Assembly: GCA_009780175.1 (NCBI GenBank)
Contig: WRAO01000002.1
Coordinates: 1 to 64,000, forward strand
Direction of reading: 5' to 3'
Length of the DNA: 64,000 nucleotides
DNA from: Oscillospiraceae bacterium
GTDB taxonomy: Bacteria; Bacillota; Clostridia; Oscillospirales; Oscillospiraceae
Shown: in pieces, positions 8,664 through 18,166 of the stretch
Position numbering within the stretch: position 1 is the first letter of the stretch
How the letters are laid out: every line of letters starts with the position of its first letter
Translations under genes and position numbers: made by a program
The notes under the pieces: generated by a model
What the model was told of the DNA's origin: nothing
The model's input: the letters and a program-made list of their open reading frames with translations, nothing else
Database searches by the model: none

Positions 8664-10186
8664 GATTCACCTCCGCCTGCCCGCACCCGATTCTCACTCA
8701 AAAACCCAGGCCGCGTCAAAACCCGCGGCCACCGCGGCCGTACAAACGTATCCTGCATCCCAAGCTTCCCGCTCGGCATCAGCACTGGAATCCCAAAGCT
8801 CCGGAGCTGGATGACGTGAATCATCAACACCGCCAACCCCAACACAAGCCCCAAAAGCCCAATCACACTCGCCAGGAGCAGCAGTCCATACCGCGCCATC
8901 AAGCAAGTCATCGTCAACCGCGGCACCACGATGATCGTGATTCCCGTAAACGCCACCACAATTACCACCGGCGCTGCAATCAAATGCGCCTCCACCGCCG
9001 CCTGCCCTATGACAATTCCCCCCACAAACCCCACCGCCTGCCCCACATACCCCGGCGTCCGCACCCCCGCCTCCCGTAAGAAGTCAAAGAAGACGAGCAG
9101 AAGCAGGCACTCCAAAGCCGTCGGCAACGGTACATTCTGCCGCGCCGTCGTAAACGTCAGCATCAACCCCGTCGGCAATAGCTCATGGTGAAACCCCATA
9201 ATCGCCACAAACGCCGCCGGAACCGTGATCGTCGCCAAAAAACTCACACTCCGCAGAATGCGGTTATAGCTCGCGTACAAATTCCCAACGTAATAGTCTT
9301 CAGCAGACTGCAAATGTTCCACAAACAAATAAGGCGCAGTCAACACAACAGGCGACCCATCCACAAAAATGGCGATCCGCCCTTCCAACAACCGCCCCGC
9401 CACCACATCCGGCCGCTCCGTAGCCCCGACCGTATGAATCCCAAGCCAAGACGACTCCGCAATAAACTCCGTGATGTACCCCGCATCCAACACCGCGTCA
9501 ATGTCCATCCGCCCCAGCCGCCGCTCGACCTCCTGAAGAATATCCTGATTCACAATGTTGCCCATGTAAGCAATGCAAACCCCCGTCTTTGACTGCCGCC
9601 CAAGTGTGTGCATCTTGAACTTCAACTGATGTGTCCGTAGCCGCCGTCGGAGCATAGACAAATTCGTCATCAAGCCCTCTGTAAACCCCTCCCGGGGCCC
9701 CTGCAACACCTTCTCCCCCTCTGGCTCAGAAATCCCCCTGAGCCCAAAACCTTTGTTGTTGATAATTAGCCCCGTAGCAGACCCTTCCACCAAAAGCAGC
9801 GTATCGCCATAGGTAATCGAGTCCACAATCTCCTGGACATCCGTCGTCTCCTTAATCTCCCCCGTCAACTCCACATAATCTCTGACCGCCTCATACAACA
9901 TCTTCGGCGGCTGCGGCAAATCCCGCGCCAAAATCAGGGGCTTAATCACATGCTCCCCCAACAACATCGAATCGCAAACCCCGTCGCTGAAATAGACACA
10001 GAACCGCAGTCCCTGATTCTGCGCATTTTCAAACACCCGATGCCGCATAATATCCACGTCCGCAAAAAGCGCACCCAACATCGCCTGATTCTCCGCGAGC
10101 GTAGACCTCAGTTCCGCAAATTCCTCCGGAACCCCCGCCTCACACATGGCCTTACCCTGTTCCGACAATTTTGCCGCCCCCTTCAC
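8660..10186 (-). CDS. gerAA: Spore germination protein GerAA-type
   Basis: 508 residues from a GTG at 10186. A TTG at 10168 with AAGGGGG 8 nt upstream gives a slightly shorter protein and may be the true start. The N-terminal half is the soluble GerA domain (VYFSDGVCDSMLLGEHVI, LLVEGSATGLIINNKGFGLR, RGISEPEGEKVLQGPREGF), the part that oligomerises in characterised receptors. The C-terminal half has four to five membrane helices. Germinant receptors detect nutrients and start spore germination by ion release. First gene of a three-gene operon with gerAC and gerAB. Confidence 0.9.
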   Translation of the reverse strand: MKGAAKLSEQGKAMCEAGVPEEFAELRSTLAENQAMLGALFADVDIMRHRVFENAQNQGLRFCVYFSDGVCDSMLLGEHVIKPLILARDLPQPPKMLYEAVRDYVELTGEIKETTDVQEIVDSITYGDTLLLVEGSATGLIINNKGFGLRGISEPEGEKVLQGPREGFTEGLMTNLSMLRRRLRTHQLKFKMHTLGRQSKTGVCIAYMGNIVNQDILQEVERRLGRMDIDAVLDAGYITEFIAESSWLGIHTVGATERPDVVAGRLLEGRIAIFVDGSPVVLTAPYLFVEHLQSAEDYYVGNLYASYNRILRSVSFLATITVPAAFVAIMGFHHELLPTGLMLTFTTARQNVPLPTALECLLLLVFFDFLREAGVRTPGYVGQAVGFVGGIVIGQAAVEAHLIAAPVVIVVAFTGITIIVVPRLTMTCLMARYGLLLLASVIGLLGLVLGLAVLMIHVIQLRSFGIPVLMPSGKLGMQDTFVRPRWPRVLTRPGFLSENRVRAGGGES

Positions 10187-10285
10187 ACTGGATTCAATCC
10201 AGTATTTGCAAAAAAGGGAATTCTATGCGAAGCAACATAACAAGCGCTCGGGGCGACCGCCCAGCCCTTGACCTTTGCACCCCAA

Positions 10286-10316
10286 AAACAAAAAGGCAAC
10301 CCAAAGGTCGCCTCAA
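10286..10316 (-). terminator. Rho-independent terminator of the rimP-to-ribF operon
   Basis: Read on the minus strand, GGCGACC, a 4-nt loop and GGTTGCC are followed by TTTTTG. It lies about 70 bp after the ribF stop. Confidence 0.75.
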
Positions 10317-10383
10317 AACACAATTATTGAATTTACTCTACATTAAATTATTTGCAATTTTTGAATTTTCCAAAGCATGCTCA

Positions 10384-11298
10384 TTATTTATTTTCATAAC
10401 CAAAATGCCTCCTGGCCTCCTCCACATCCCGCTGAATCTGGGCCTTCAAGTCTCCCACATCCTCAAACCGCACCTCCGGACGCAGATACCGATAAAACTC
10501 CACTCGAATCTCCTGCCCATACAGATCTCCGTCAAAGTCGATGATGTAACTCTCCACCGTCACGCGCGGTTCCGCTTCTCGATCCACCGTCGGACGCACC
10601 CCCACATTCGTCACCGCAAACCGTCCCTCCGCCTCACCCGGCAAAAATACCCGCATCGCATATACGCCCCGCGGCGGGACAATGACCCCCTCCGGAAACT
10701 CCATATTGATCGTCGGCGCCCCCAGCGTCCGTCCCAACTTATATCCATGCCGCACAACACCCAGCAGCACATGCGGATGCCCCAAAAACCGCCCAGCCCG
10801 CTCCATATCCCCAGCCGATAGCAACTCCCGGATATAAGTCGAACTGACCGGCACCCCATCCAGCAAAACCTCTGGAACCACATCCACGCCAATACCCAAC
10901 GTGCCGCACTGCTCCTTCAGCCGTTCCGGATTCCCCGCACCCTGAAATCCGAAGCGGTAATCATACCCACAGACCACATGCACCGCCCCATACTCCCGCT
11001 GCAAAAACGGCAAAAACGCGTCCCAAGGCATAGACCGAAGCGCCTCATCAAAGGGCAAGGGCAAGACCAACACATCCGAACTCCCGTGAAGCCTCCGAAT
11101 GAGATCAATCCGCGCATTCAAATCGTTTATCAAAGGCGTCTGATCCCCCTGCACAACACCCCTCGGATGCGTATCAAAGGTCAAAACCGCCGGCACCGCA
11201 CCCAACTCTTTAGCCCGAACCCGCACCAAATCTAAAAGAACAGCGTGCCCTAGGTGCACGCCATCAAAAAAACCAAGTGCTATCACACGTCTTTGCAT
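10384..11298 (-). CDS. ribF: Bifunctional riboflavin kinase / FAD synthetase
   Basis: 304 residues from the ATG at 11298, which matches the family length of about 305-310. The FAD synthetase half opens with VIALGFFDGVHLGH, the nucleotidyl-transferase motif. The kinase half includes GRTLGAPTINMEFP and the end motif region RPTVDREAEPRVTVESYI with DFDGDLYGQEIRVEF. The enzyme phosphorylates riboflavin to FMN and adenylates FMN to FAD. The frame stays open upstream to a GTG at 11499 and would add about 67 residues with one membrane helix (see separate entry). Last gene of the translation operon, the same place as in other Firmicutes. Confidence 0.93.
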   Translation of the reverse strand: MQRRVIALGFFDGVHLGHAVLLDLVRVRAKELGAVPAVLTFDTHPRGVVQGDQTPLINDLNARIDLIRRLHGSSDVLVLPLPFDEALRSMPWDAFLPFLQREYGAVHVVCGYDYRFGFQGAGNPERLKEQCGTLGIGVDVVPEVLLDGVPVSSTYIRELLSAGDMERAGRFLGHPHVLLGVVRHGYKLGRTLGAPTINMEFPEGVIVPPRGVYAMRVFLPGEAEGRFAVTNVGVRPTVDREAEPRVTVESYIIDFDGDLYGQEIRVEFYRYLRPEVRFEDVGDLKAQIQRDVEEARRHFGYENK

Positions 11299-11499
11299 CG
11301 TTTCTAGTGTCTCCTCTTTGTCAGCTCCCCCGTTCTTTGTAATGAGAACAATGAGTGCTATGACCCCCGCGATCAACAGTATCCATGGCAAGGCGTAGAG
11401 TGCAACAAGAAGAAAAAAAACACCCGAATTAAGATCAACCGCTGACACCAGAAGCAGAATTGGGTTTCCGGCACCCTGCACACAAGCCCCTCCCGTCAC
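11299..11499 (-). other. In-frame upstream extension of ribF encoding a possible membrane segment
   Basis: Directly after the truB stop, a GTG at 11499 opens 67 codons in frame with ribF and without a stop. They include a roughly 30-residue hydrophobic stretch (VFFLLVALYALPWILLIAG and onward) and then a charged NGGADKEETLET. If translated, RibF would be membrane-anchored, or the segment could be a small leader. AGGAG lies about 12 nt before the ribF ATG, a longer gap than usual. Confidence 0.35.
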
Positions 11500-11504
11500 T
11501 TTGA

Positions 11505-12377
11505 TTATGGTGTGAAAAAACTCTTCTCAATCCGCAGCACCAGTCCCCGCTGCACCACAATTTCCCCCACCGCCAAAAACGCCCCATTCACCCCATACAC
11601 TCGCACCATCCCCGGGTTCCCAGACGTCAACGCCACAGTCTGCCCACACCGAATCCCCCGCTCCTGCGCCTCATCCACCGTCAAAACCGGATAATCCGCA
11701 AACAGCGTATCCATCGGCCGCAAAAACCGCGCCCTATCCTCCGCCGCCTCAATATCCGCGAGCGTGCAAGCCTCCTCCACAGAAAACGCCCCCACCCTCG
11801 TCCGGCGCAGCGCGCTCATCACACCGCCGCAGCCCAAAACCTGCCCCATATCATGGCAAAGCGTGCGAATATAAGTCCCCTTCGAACAGGTGACCTCCAA
11901 ATCAAACCCATCCTCCGCCTGCCCCAAAATTCGAAGCTGATAGATCGTCACCGGCCGCGCCTTCCGCTCGACCTCAACGCCCTTTCGAGCCAACTTATAA
12001 AGCCGCTGCCCGTCCACCTTTACCGCCGAATACATCGGCGGAATCTGCGTAATCTCGCCCAAAAACTGTGGCAAAACCGCCTCAAGCTCCGCCTGAGACA
12101 CCTGCACATCCGAAGTCGTGAGCACCCGCCCGGTGCTGTCCTGCGTATCCGTCGTAATCCCCAGCCGAAGCCGCGCGATATACGTCTTTTCCTCCGCCTC
12201 CGCAAACTCCACAGCCCGCGTCGCCCGGCCGACAAAAATCGTAAGCAAGCCCGTCGCCATGGGGTCCAGCGTCCCCGCGTGCCCGATCCGCCGCTCTCTG
12301 AGAAGCCCCCGGAGCTTCGCCACCACATCATGGCTCGTCCAGTCCGGCCCCTTATCAATCAACACAATCCCCGTCAT
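11505..12377 (-). CDS. truB: tRNA pseudouridine(55) synthase TruB
   Basis: 290 residues from the ATG at 12377, preceded by AAGGTGA at 8 nt. GIVLIDKGPDWTSHDVVAKLR and the catalytic block RIGHAGTLDPMATGLL, with the nucleophilic Asp in GTLDP, are diagnostic. CSKGTYIRTLCHDMG is the second conserved core motif, and a PUA-like tail follows. The enzyme makes pseudouridine-55 in the T-loop of tRNA. A longer in-frame start at 12437 would lie in a palindromic repeat and is not favoured. Confidence 0.95.
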   Translation of the reverse strand: MTGIVLIDKGPDWTSHDVVAKLRGLLRERRIGHAGTLDPMATGLLTIFVGRATRAVEFAEAEEKTYIARLRLGITTDTQDSTGRVLTTSDVQVSQAELEAVLPQFLGEITQIPPMYSAVKVDGQRLYKLARKGVEVERKARPVTIYQLRILGQAEDGFDLEVTCSKGTYIRTLCHDMGQVLGCGGVMSALRRTRVGAFSVEEACTLADIEAAEDRARFLRPMDTLFADYPVLTVDEAQERGIRCGQTVALTSGNPGMVRVYGVNGAFLAVGEIVVQRGLVLRIEKSFFTP

Positions 12378-12394
12378 ACAGCGTCTCACCTTAC

Positions 12395-12444
12395 TGTAGA
12401 GGCGGCCATTGGCCGTCCGCAGGCGCGCATTGCGCACCCCTACA
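12395..12444. repeat. Palindromic intergenic repeat, family T (copy 1), between nrnA and truB
   Basis: TGTAGAGGCGGCC and GGCCGTCC, CAGGCGCGC and the closing CCCCTACA make a double-hairpin unit related to those at 13841, 48731 and 52212. It lies inside an essential operon and overlaps neither coding frame beyond the nrnA stop. Confidence 0.6.
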
Positions 12445-12447
12445 AAT

Positions 12448-13416
12448 CTATTTCTCTAATTGCCTCTCCGCGGCTTTGACTAAAACCTCAGCCGTCGCCT
12501 CCGGCCCCATCTCCACCACACAGCCCGCCGCCATCGGATGCCCGCCGCCGCCAAACTGCTGGCAAATCGCGTTCGCGTCCACATCCATCGCCGTCCGCAC
12601 GGACACTTTGCAGTCGCCTGTCTCCAGCTCCTTGACCACAATCCCAACCCGAACCCCCTCCGCCTGATTGGGGATCGTAGCGATGTCGTCCAAATCGTTC
12701 TCCGTCACACCCGTCCGCGTCATAAGCTCCTGCGTAACCAGCGCCACCGCAATCTGCCCGTCCTGATAAAACCGCAGACCCGAAAACAAAGCACCGTCCA
12801 GCGCCATGCGCCCCCGCGTCTTCGTGCGAAACAACTTCTTATTCACCCGCCGATGATCCGCCCCAGCGCGAATCAACGCACTGGCAACCTCCAGCGTATC
12901 CGCCGTCACATTGGCATACACAAAACACCCCGTATCCGTCGCCAAAGCCACATACAAGGGCAACGCCACCTCGGGACTGATGAGATCGTCGCCCAATGCA
13001 AGCAACACCGCATACACCACTTCCCCACAGGCCGCCTTGCTCACATCCACGCAAGAATACGCCGCATACCCCGTATACGACGCGTGATGGTCAATGCTCA
13101 AATCCACCCGGCTAGCATAAGGCCCGGCGTTTTTTTGAAAAATCCCCACATCCGCCGTGTCTACGGTGACGACTACCTGGGGCTCAAAATCCGCCGGGGC
13201 CAGATAGGGAGCAACATATTCCAAATACCGATCCGTCGTCTCCGGATTCTCCAAGATATAGGCCACTTTGCCAATCTTCCGCAATCCCGCGCACAGCCCA
13301 GCGGCACAGCCCAGCGTATCTCCATCCGGACGGCTATGCGTCAAAACCAGAAACCCATCCCGCTTAAGCAGCCACGCGGCTGTCTCCTTACTCGTCAGCC
13401 TCGTCGTCTCCCGCAT
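12448..13416 (-). CDS. nrnA: DHH/DHHA1 phosphoesterase NrnA (nanoRNase / pAp phosphatase type)
   Basis: 322 residues from an ATG at 13416 with AGGAGG 6 nt upstream; longer starts lack a site. The DHH domain shows THSRPDGDTLG (metal-binding D-x-D), TVDTAD and SIDHHASY (the DHH motif). The DHHA1 domain ends in GGGHPMAAGC. Family members degrade 2-5 nt RNA and pAp. It overlaps the end of rbfA by 29 bp, so the genes are translationally linked, as in many Firmicutes. Confidence 0.92.
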   Translation of the reverse strand: MRETTRLTSKETAAWLLKRDGFLVLTHSRPDGDTLGCAAGLCAGLRKIGKVAYILENPETTDRYLEYVAPYLAPADFEPQVVVTVDTADVGIFQKNAGPYASRVDLSIDHHASYTGYAAYSCVDVSKAACGEVVYAVLLALGDDLISPEVALPLYVALATDTGCFVYANVTADTLEVASALIRAGADHRRVNKKLFRTKTRGRMALDGALFSGLRFYQDGQIAVALVTQELMTRTGVTENDLDDIATIPNQAEGVRVGIVVKELETGDCKVSVRTAMDVDANAICQQFGGGGHPMAAGCVVEMGPEATAEVLVKAAERQLEK

Positions 13417-13780
13417 CCAAAGCCTCCTCTGACAATTCCACAGTGCCCAAGTCTTGCAACAGCTTCGACATCCGGGCCCCATATTCCATCGACTTATCCA
13501 CCTTAAAGATCAATTCCGGCGTATGCCGCAGACTAAGCGCCTGCCCCAACGCCCTTCTCAGATATCCCGAGGCCGATTTGAGGCCCTGATTCAGCCCCTT
13601 CTCATCTTCCAGCCCCAGCACACTGAGATACACCTTGCAAAACTTGAGATCCGGCGTCGTCTCCACCGCCACAATGCTCAGCATCCCCTGCTGCACACGC
13701 AGATCCTTCACTTCCCGGAGTAGCGCCGAAAGCGTCCGTTGAATATCTTCATTGATCCGTTGTAACTTATTCGTTGGCAT
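13388..13780 (-). CDS. rbfA: 30S ribosome-binding factor A
   Basis: 130 residues, the usual length. RINEDIQRTLSALLREVKD and LSIVAVETTPDLKFCKVYLSVLG form the KH-like fold typical of RbfA, and TPELIFKVDKSMEYGARM is the conserved last motif. It assists late 30S maturation. The acidic C-terminus (DAGDDEADE) overlaps the start of nrnA. Confidence 0.93.
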   Translation of the reverse strand: MPTNKLQRINEDIQRTLSALLREVKDLRVQQGMLSIVAVETTPDLKFCKVYLSVLGLEDEKGLNQGLKSASGYLRRALGQALSLRHTPELIFKVDKSMEYGARMSKLLQDLGTVELSEEALDAGDDEADE

Positions 13781-13840
13781 ATTGAATCCCTCGTGGGGCG
13801 GTATCCTGCCGCCCGCTCGCTCTGTTCTGCGTTCTATCGT

Positions 13841-13869
13841 GTAGGGGACGGCGTCCTTGACGTCCCTAC
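13841..13869. repeat. Palindromic repeat, family T (copy 2), between infB and rbfA
   Basis: GTAGGGGACG and CGTCCCTAC form a 9-bp stem with one bulge. A second small palindrome (GGGCGGTATCCTGCCGCCC) lies at about 13795-13813. Both are in the gap between infB and rbfA. Confidence 0.6.
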
Positions 13870-13875
13870 ATACGA

Positions 13876-16257
13876 TTACACAACCTTAATCTGCTCCATC
13901 GTAAAGGCCTCAATGATGTCCCCGATCTTCACATCATTATACCCCTCGATCGACAGACCGCACTCATAATTCGTCGCGACTTCCTTGACATCGTCCTTAA
14001 AGCGTCTGAGCGACCCGAGATTGCCCTCATGGACCACAACCCCATCCCGCACCAACCGCACTTGGCAGCCGCGCACAATCTTGCCGCTCTGCACATAACA
14101 TCCGCAAATCGTACCGACGTTCGAAGCCTTGTAAGTCTCTCGCACCTCGGCCTGACCCAGCACCACTTCCTTGAACTTCGGCGCCAGCATCCCCTTCATC
14201 GCGGCCTCAATCTCATTGATGCAGTCATAGATCACGCGATACATCCGCAGATCCACGCCGCTCCGTGCCGCACTCTCAGCCGCGGCCGCATCCGGCCGCA
14301 CGTTAAAGCCCGTGATAATCGCACCCGAAGTATCCGCCAACATCACGTCACTCTCGTTGATCGCGCCGACGCCCGAGTGGATCACGCGCACCCGCACCTC
14401 TTCGTTCGCAATCTTCTCAAGAGAAGCCTTGAGCGCCTCCGCACTGCCCTGCACGTCAGCCTTGACGATGACGTTCAACGTCTTGACCTCGCCCTGCTTG
14501 ATCTGCTCAAACAATGCGTCGAGGCTCACCTTCGTAGCCGGCGCAGACGCCGCCATCTTCTGCTCCGTCTTCCGCTGCGCCACAAGCTGCCGCGCCATCC
14601 GCTCATCGGCGACCGCGTTAAAGATATCCCCCGCGCTCGGCACCTCGCTCATACCCATGATCTCCACCGGTACCGAAGGCCCTGCGGTAGTGACAGTCTC
14701 ACCCTTATCACTGGTCATCAAACGCACACGACCCACAGAAGTCCCGGCGATGATAATATCGCCCTGCTTCAAGGTCCCGTTCTGCACCAGACCCGTCATA
14801 ACCGGCCCGCGCGCCCGATCCAGCCGCGCCTCAATCACCGTACCCCGCGCCTCCCGGTTCGGGTTCGCCCGGAGCTCCTGCACCTCGGCAGTCAACGCGA
14901 CCATCTCAAGCAGCTTATCCACGTTCATACCAGTCTTCGCCGAGATGGGCACGATAATCGTCTCCCCACCCCACTCTTCGCTCACCAGCTCATATTCTGT
15001 GAGCTGCTGCATGATCTTATCCGGGTTGGCAGACGGTTTATCCATCTTATTAATCGCGACAATAATCGGAATTTCCGCCGCCTTCGCATGGCTGATCGAC
15101 TCTATCGTCTGCGGCATAATCCCATCGTCCGCCGCGACCACGAGGATCGCAATATCCGTAATCTTCGCACCCCGCGCACGCATCGAAGTAAAGGCCTCAT
15201 GCCCCGGCGTGTCGAGGAAAGTAATCGGCTTCCCGTTAATTTGCACCTGATAAGCGCCGATATGCTGCGTAATCCCGCCGGCCTCGCCATCCGCGACCTG
15301 CGCGTTGCGAATCCGATCCAGCAAACTCGTCTTACCGTGGTCAACGTGACCCATAACCACCACAACTGGCGCCCGCGGCACAAGATCCTCCGCCTTATCC
15401 GCCGTATCGGCAATCAGCCGCTCCTCAATGGTGATGATGACTTCACGCTCAACCTTGCAGTCCATCTCCATGGCCACCAGCGCGGCGGTGTCGTAATCAA
15501 TCACGTCCGAAAGCGACGCCATAACACCCATCTTCATCAGCCGGGCCACAACCTGCGCGCCCTGCTTCTTCATCCGGCTCGCAAGCTCACCCACCGAGAT
15601 TTCGTCCGGAATCAGTACGCGTGTCGGCGCCTTCTTCGCGGCCTCCATCTGGAGTTTGAGCATCTTATCGCGCTCTTCCTGCCTCCGCTTGCCGCTCGGC
15701 GGCAATTTCTTCTGATTGCGCTTGCCAAACTTTTCCTTACCCTGCTGCATCCCCTCCGCCCGGTTCGGCACAAGGGAATCAATCCGCTCGTCATACTTCT
15801 CAAGGTTCACGGTAACACCCGAAGTATCCACCACCCGCTTCTCCGGCTTCTTCGTACTCGCCGGACCAGACGCCTGCGACGCCTTCTGCGGAGCCGGAGC
15901 CGCCTGCGTCGGCGCAACCTGAACCGGAGCAGGGGCAACCGTCCCCTCCTCCTTCACCGCCGGAGCCGCTTCCACCGAAGCCGCCGGAGCCTCTGCCGGT
16001 GCCTCAACCACAACTTCCGCCTTCGGCTCTTCCTGCGGCGCCACATAGGTATCCGCAAACACCTCTTCCAGACTCTCAATCTGATTGTGCAGCGTGAGAT
16101 ACTCGAAAATCAGGTCAAGCTCGCGCTCCTCCAGAACCTGCATGTGGTTCTTCGGCTTCGTGGCATACTTCTCCAGAATCTCAGAAACCTCCTTCGATCC
16201 GGTTTCGAAATCCTTCGCCACCTCGTGTACGCGATATTTAATCAAACTAGCAGCCAT
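13876..16257 (-). CDS. infB: Translation initiation factor IF-2
   Basis: 793 residues. The first 60 form the IF2-N region ([21 protein letters not shown]). A long Ala/Pro/Glu-rich linker and a basic stretch lead to a second IF2-N motif at about 220-270. The GTPase domain begins near residue 300 with [12 protein letters not shown], followed by [16 protein letters not shown] and NKMDKP. Domains II to IV follow. It brings initiator tRNA to the 30S subunit. The ATG is preceded by GAGGAGG and lies one base after the ylxQ stop. Confidence 0.97.
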   Translation of the reverse strand: MAASLIKYRVHEVAKDFETGSKEVSEILEKYATKPKNHMQVLEERELDLIFEYLTLHNQIESLEEVFADTYVAPQEEPKAEVVVEAPAEAPAASVEAAPAVKEEGTVAPAPVQVAPTQAAPAPQKASQASGPASTKKPEKRVVDTSGVTVNLEKYDERIDSLVPNRAEGMQQGKEKFGKRNQKKLPPSGKRRQEERDKMLKLQMEAAKKAPTRVLIPDEISVGELASRMKKQGAQVVARLMKMGVMASLSDVIDYDTAALVAMEMDCKVEREVIITIEERLIADTADKAEDLVPRAPVVVVMGHVDHGKTSLLDRIRNAQVADGEAGGITQHIGAYQVQINGKPITFLDTPGHEAFTSMRARGAKITDIAILVVAADDGIMPQTIESISHAKAAEIPIIVAINKMDKPSANPDKIMQQLTEYELVSEEWGGETIIVPISAKTGMNVDKLLEMVALTAEVQELRANPNREARGTVIEARLDRARGPVMTGLVQNGTLKQGDIIIAGTSVGRVRLMTSDKGETVTTAGPSVPVEIMGMSEVPSAGDIFNAVADERMARQLVAQRKTEQKMAASAPATKVSLDALFEQIKQGEVKTLNVIVKADVQGSAEALKASLEKIANEEVRVRVIHSGVGAINESDVMLADTSGAIITGFNVRPDAAAAESAARSGVDLRMYRVIYDCINEIEAAMKGMLAPKFKEVVLGQAEVRETYKASNVGTICGCYVQSGKIVRGCQVRLVRDGVVVHEGNLGSLRRFKDDVKEVATNYECGLSIEGYNDVKIGDIIEAFTMEQIKVV

Positions 16258-16258
16258 A

Positions 16259-16681
16259 TCATTTTCCTCCTCTTGCCTGATTGCCTCGTCCGCCGTGTTT
16301 CTTCGCTCGCCGCCGCTCCGCCCGCTCTTTCCGGGCCCGAAGCTCCTCTTCCAGCGCAGAATACCGCGCCGTATCTATCTCTACCAGCTTCTTCGAAAAC
16401 GCCCAGGCAAATCCCGGGTCCAAAAAAGCAATGATCCCACATTCTCTCAGCCCAAGCGCCGCACCCAGCTCGGTCCGTGTAAACGGCGTATCCACATACA
16501 GCCCATTACACCGCTCCGGCATCCGCTCCGCGCTCTCGATTACACGTTCACTCGCGTCCTTCGCCGTACAAATCAACCGCACCCGCTTATTCGCCGTAAC
16601 CGCCTCAGATACCGCCGCGTCTCCCGCCGCCAGCATCCCCGCCTTAAACGCAAGGCCGACTAGATTCAACCTCTCATCCAT
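16259..16681 (-). CDS. Ribosomal L7Ae/L30e-family RNA-binding protein YlxQ
   Basis: 140 residues from the ATG at 16681, preceded by [28 protein letters not shown] and [16 protein letters not shown] are typical of YlxQ-type kink-turn binders, with the later LGRT-like segment replaced by [21 protein letters not shown]. The C-terminus is a basic tail ([17 protein letters not shown]), longer than in most relatives. It lies between rnpM and infB as in Bacillus and Clostridium operons. Confidence 0.85.
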   Translation of the reverse strand: MDERLNLVGLAFKAGMLAAGDAAVSEAVTANKRVRLICTAKDASERVIESAERMPERCNGLYVDTPFTRTELGAALGLRECGIIAFLDPGFAWAFSKKLVEIDTARYSALEEELRARKERAERRRAKKHGGRGNQARGGK

Positions 16682-16946
16682 GACTGCCCTCCATCTGTCC
16701 CGCAAGCTGTTCCGCCAAAGCCTCCGACACAGGCCCCTTAAATGCCCGCTCCAACGCCCGGCTCTTCCGAGATCGCTTCAAACAGTCTACGCTCTTGCAC
16801 ACATAAGCGCCGCGCCCCGGAGCTTTCCCGACCAAATCCAAAGAGATCACACCCTCCGGCGACTTCACCACCCGACAGAGCTCTCCCTTCGGCTTCATCT
16901 CCCGACACCCTGTACACTGCCGGAGTGGCACGCGCTTCACTTGCAA
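16674..16946 (-). CDS. rnpM: YlxR-family protein, RNase P modulator RnpM
   Basis: 90 residues from a TTG at 16946; a GTG at 16940 is an alternative. VPLRQCTGCREMKPKGELCRVV carries the conserved GARGAYVC-type partner region (APGRGAYVCKSVDCLKRS) of the YlxR fold. In Bacillus subtilis this protein binds and slows RNase P. Its position after nusA and before ylxQ-infB is the conserved one. A BIME-like repeat occupies the gap between nusA and this gene. Confidence 0.88.
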   Translation of the reverse strand: MQVKRVPLRQCTGCREMKPKGELCRVVKSPEGVISLDLVGKAPGRGAYVCKSVDCLKRSRKSRALERAFKGPVSEALAEQLAGQMEGSHG

Positions 16947-16997
16947 CTAGTCACTTCCTCTTTGTCTGTTGGTATCCATAATGGGTCGCAACGCTTC

Positions 16998-17074
16998 CGT
17001 CATTGCGGGCTTGACCCGCAATCTCTAATCAAAAATAACAACACACTGAAGATTCCGCGTCAAGCGCGGAATGA
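16998..17074. repeat. Inverted intergenic repeat, family U (copy 1), between nusA and rnpM
   Basis: CGTCATTGCGGGCTTGACCC and a diverged inverted partner (GATTCCGCGTCAAGCGCGGA) lie about 25 nt apart. Other copies are at 28158 and 45112. It lies inside the essential nusA-infB operon. Confidence 0.75.
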
Positions 17075-17086
17075 AGCATGTATTGA

Positions 17087-18142
17087 TTACTTCGCCGCAC
17101 TCGCCGGCCCAATATCAATCTTATACCCCGTGAGCCGCGCCGCCAACCGGGCATTCTGCCCCTCCTTGCCAATCGCAAGGCTCAACTGATCGTCCGGCAC
17201 AACCACCTGGCAGCTCTTCTCGCCGTCCCCAAGGATCACCTGAATCACCTGCGCCGGCGCCAACGCCGCCGCGACATACTCCGCCGGATCTTCGCTATAG
17301 GGGATAATATCAATCTTCTCCCCGCCGAGTTCATCCACAATCGCCGCCACACGCCCGCCGCGCGGACCGACGCACGCGCCGACTGGATCCACATCCGCGT
17401 CGTTCGACCGCACCGCCATCTTCGTCCGGCTCCCCGCCTCGCGGGCGGTGCTCATGACTTCGACCAAACCATCCGCAATCTCCGGCACTTCGAGCTCAAA
17501 CAACCGGCGCACAAGGCCCGGATGCGTCCGCGAAATCAACACCTGCGGCCCACGCGTACTGCGGCGCACTTCCACCACATATACCTTCACGCGATCCCCC
17601 TCCCGGAGCGCCTCGCCCTTCACCTGCTCATGCGGTGACAGCATCGCCTCGGTAGACTCCCCGCCCGACCCGATCCGCACAGACACGCTGCCGCTCCGCG
17701 GCTCAACGCGCGTGACCTGCCCCGTCAGAATCTCGTGCTCCTTCGAATTAAACTCGTCATACACCATCCCCCGCTCCGCCTCGCGGATACCCTGGATGAT
17801 GACCTGCTTCGCCGCCTGCGCCGCAATACGGCCAAACTTCTTCGTCTCAATCGGCACGTCAACCTCGTCCTCGAGGGCGGCCTTCTTCTTGATCTTCTTC
17901 GCCTCGTCCAGCGTCATCTGCGTGTCCGGATCTTCGACCTCTTCCACCACAGTCTTGCGGACAAAGAGCTCAATCTTCTTCGCGTCCTCATCCACCCGGA
18001 CAAAGATATTCTCCGCCGCCGTCGGATGATCCTTCTTCAGGGCCGCGAGGAGTGCCTGGTTGATCTTATCCAGCATATACCCCTTGCTGATCCCCTTCTC
18101 CCGCTCAATGTCTTCTAACGCGGAAAAAAATTCTGCATTCAT
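17087..18142 (-). CDS. nusA: Transcription termination/antitermination factor NusA
   Basis: 351 residues from the ATG at 18142 (GGAG 9 nt before). The N-terminal RNA-polymerase-binding domain is followed by the S1 domain (LTGQVTRVEPRSGSVSVRIG) and two KH domains with GACVGPRGGRVAAIVDELGGEKIDI and LAIGKEGQNARLAARLTGYKIDI. There is no C-terminal acidic repeat, as usual in Firmicutes. It modulates pausing and intrinsic termination. In Bacillus subtilis NusA represses its own operon by stimulating a leader terminator; a candidate for that element is present here upstream of rimP. Confidence 0.96.
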   Translation of the reverse strand: MNAEFFSALEDIEREKGISKGYMLDKINQALLAALKKDHPTAAENIFVRVDEDAKKIELFVRKTVVEEVEDPDTQMTLDEAKKIKKKAALEDEVDVPIETKKFGRIAAQAAKQVIIQGIREAERGMVYDEFNSKEHEILTGQVTRVEPRSGSVSVRIGSGGESTEAMLSPHEQVKGEALREGDRVKVYVVEVRRSTRGPQVLISRTHPGLVRRLFELEVPEIADGLVEVMSTAREAGSRTKMAVRSNDADVDPVGACVGPRGGRVAAIVDELGGEKIDIIPYSEDPAEYVAAALAPAQVIQVILGDGEKSCQVVVPDDQLSLAIGKEGQNARLAARLTGYKIDIGPASAAK

Positions 18143-18166
18143 GTCGTCCGTCTCCTTCACTCACTC

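Noticed and set aside
7533..8819. 428-codon open frame on the + strand opposite gerAC
   Set aside because: Rich in Pro, His, Arg and Thr with no recognisable domain. It is the mirror of a well-supported gene and a by-product of the strong C skew.
14029..16434. 801-codon open frame on the + strand opposite infB
   Set aside because: Arg/His-rich shadow frame across the whole IF-2 gene, no start site and no domain.
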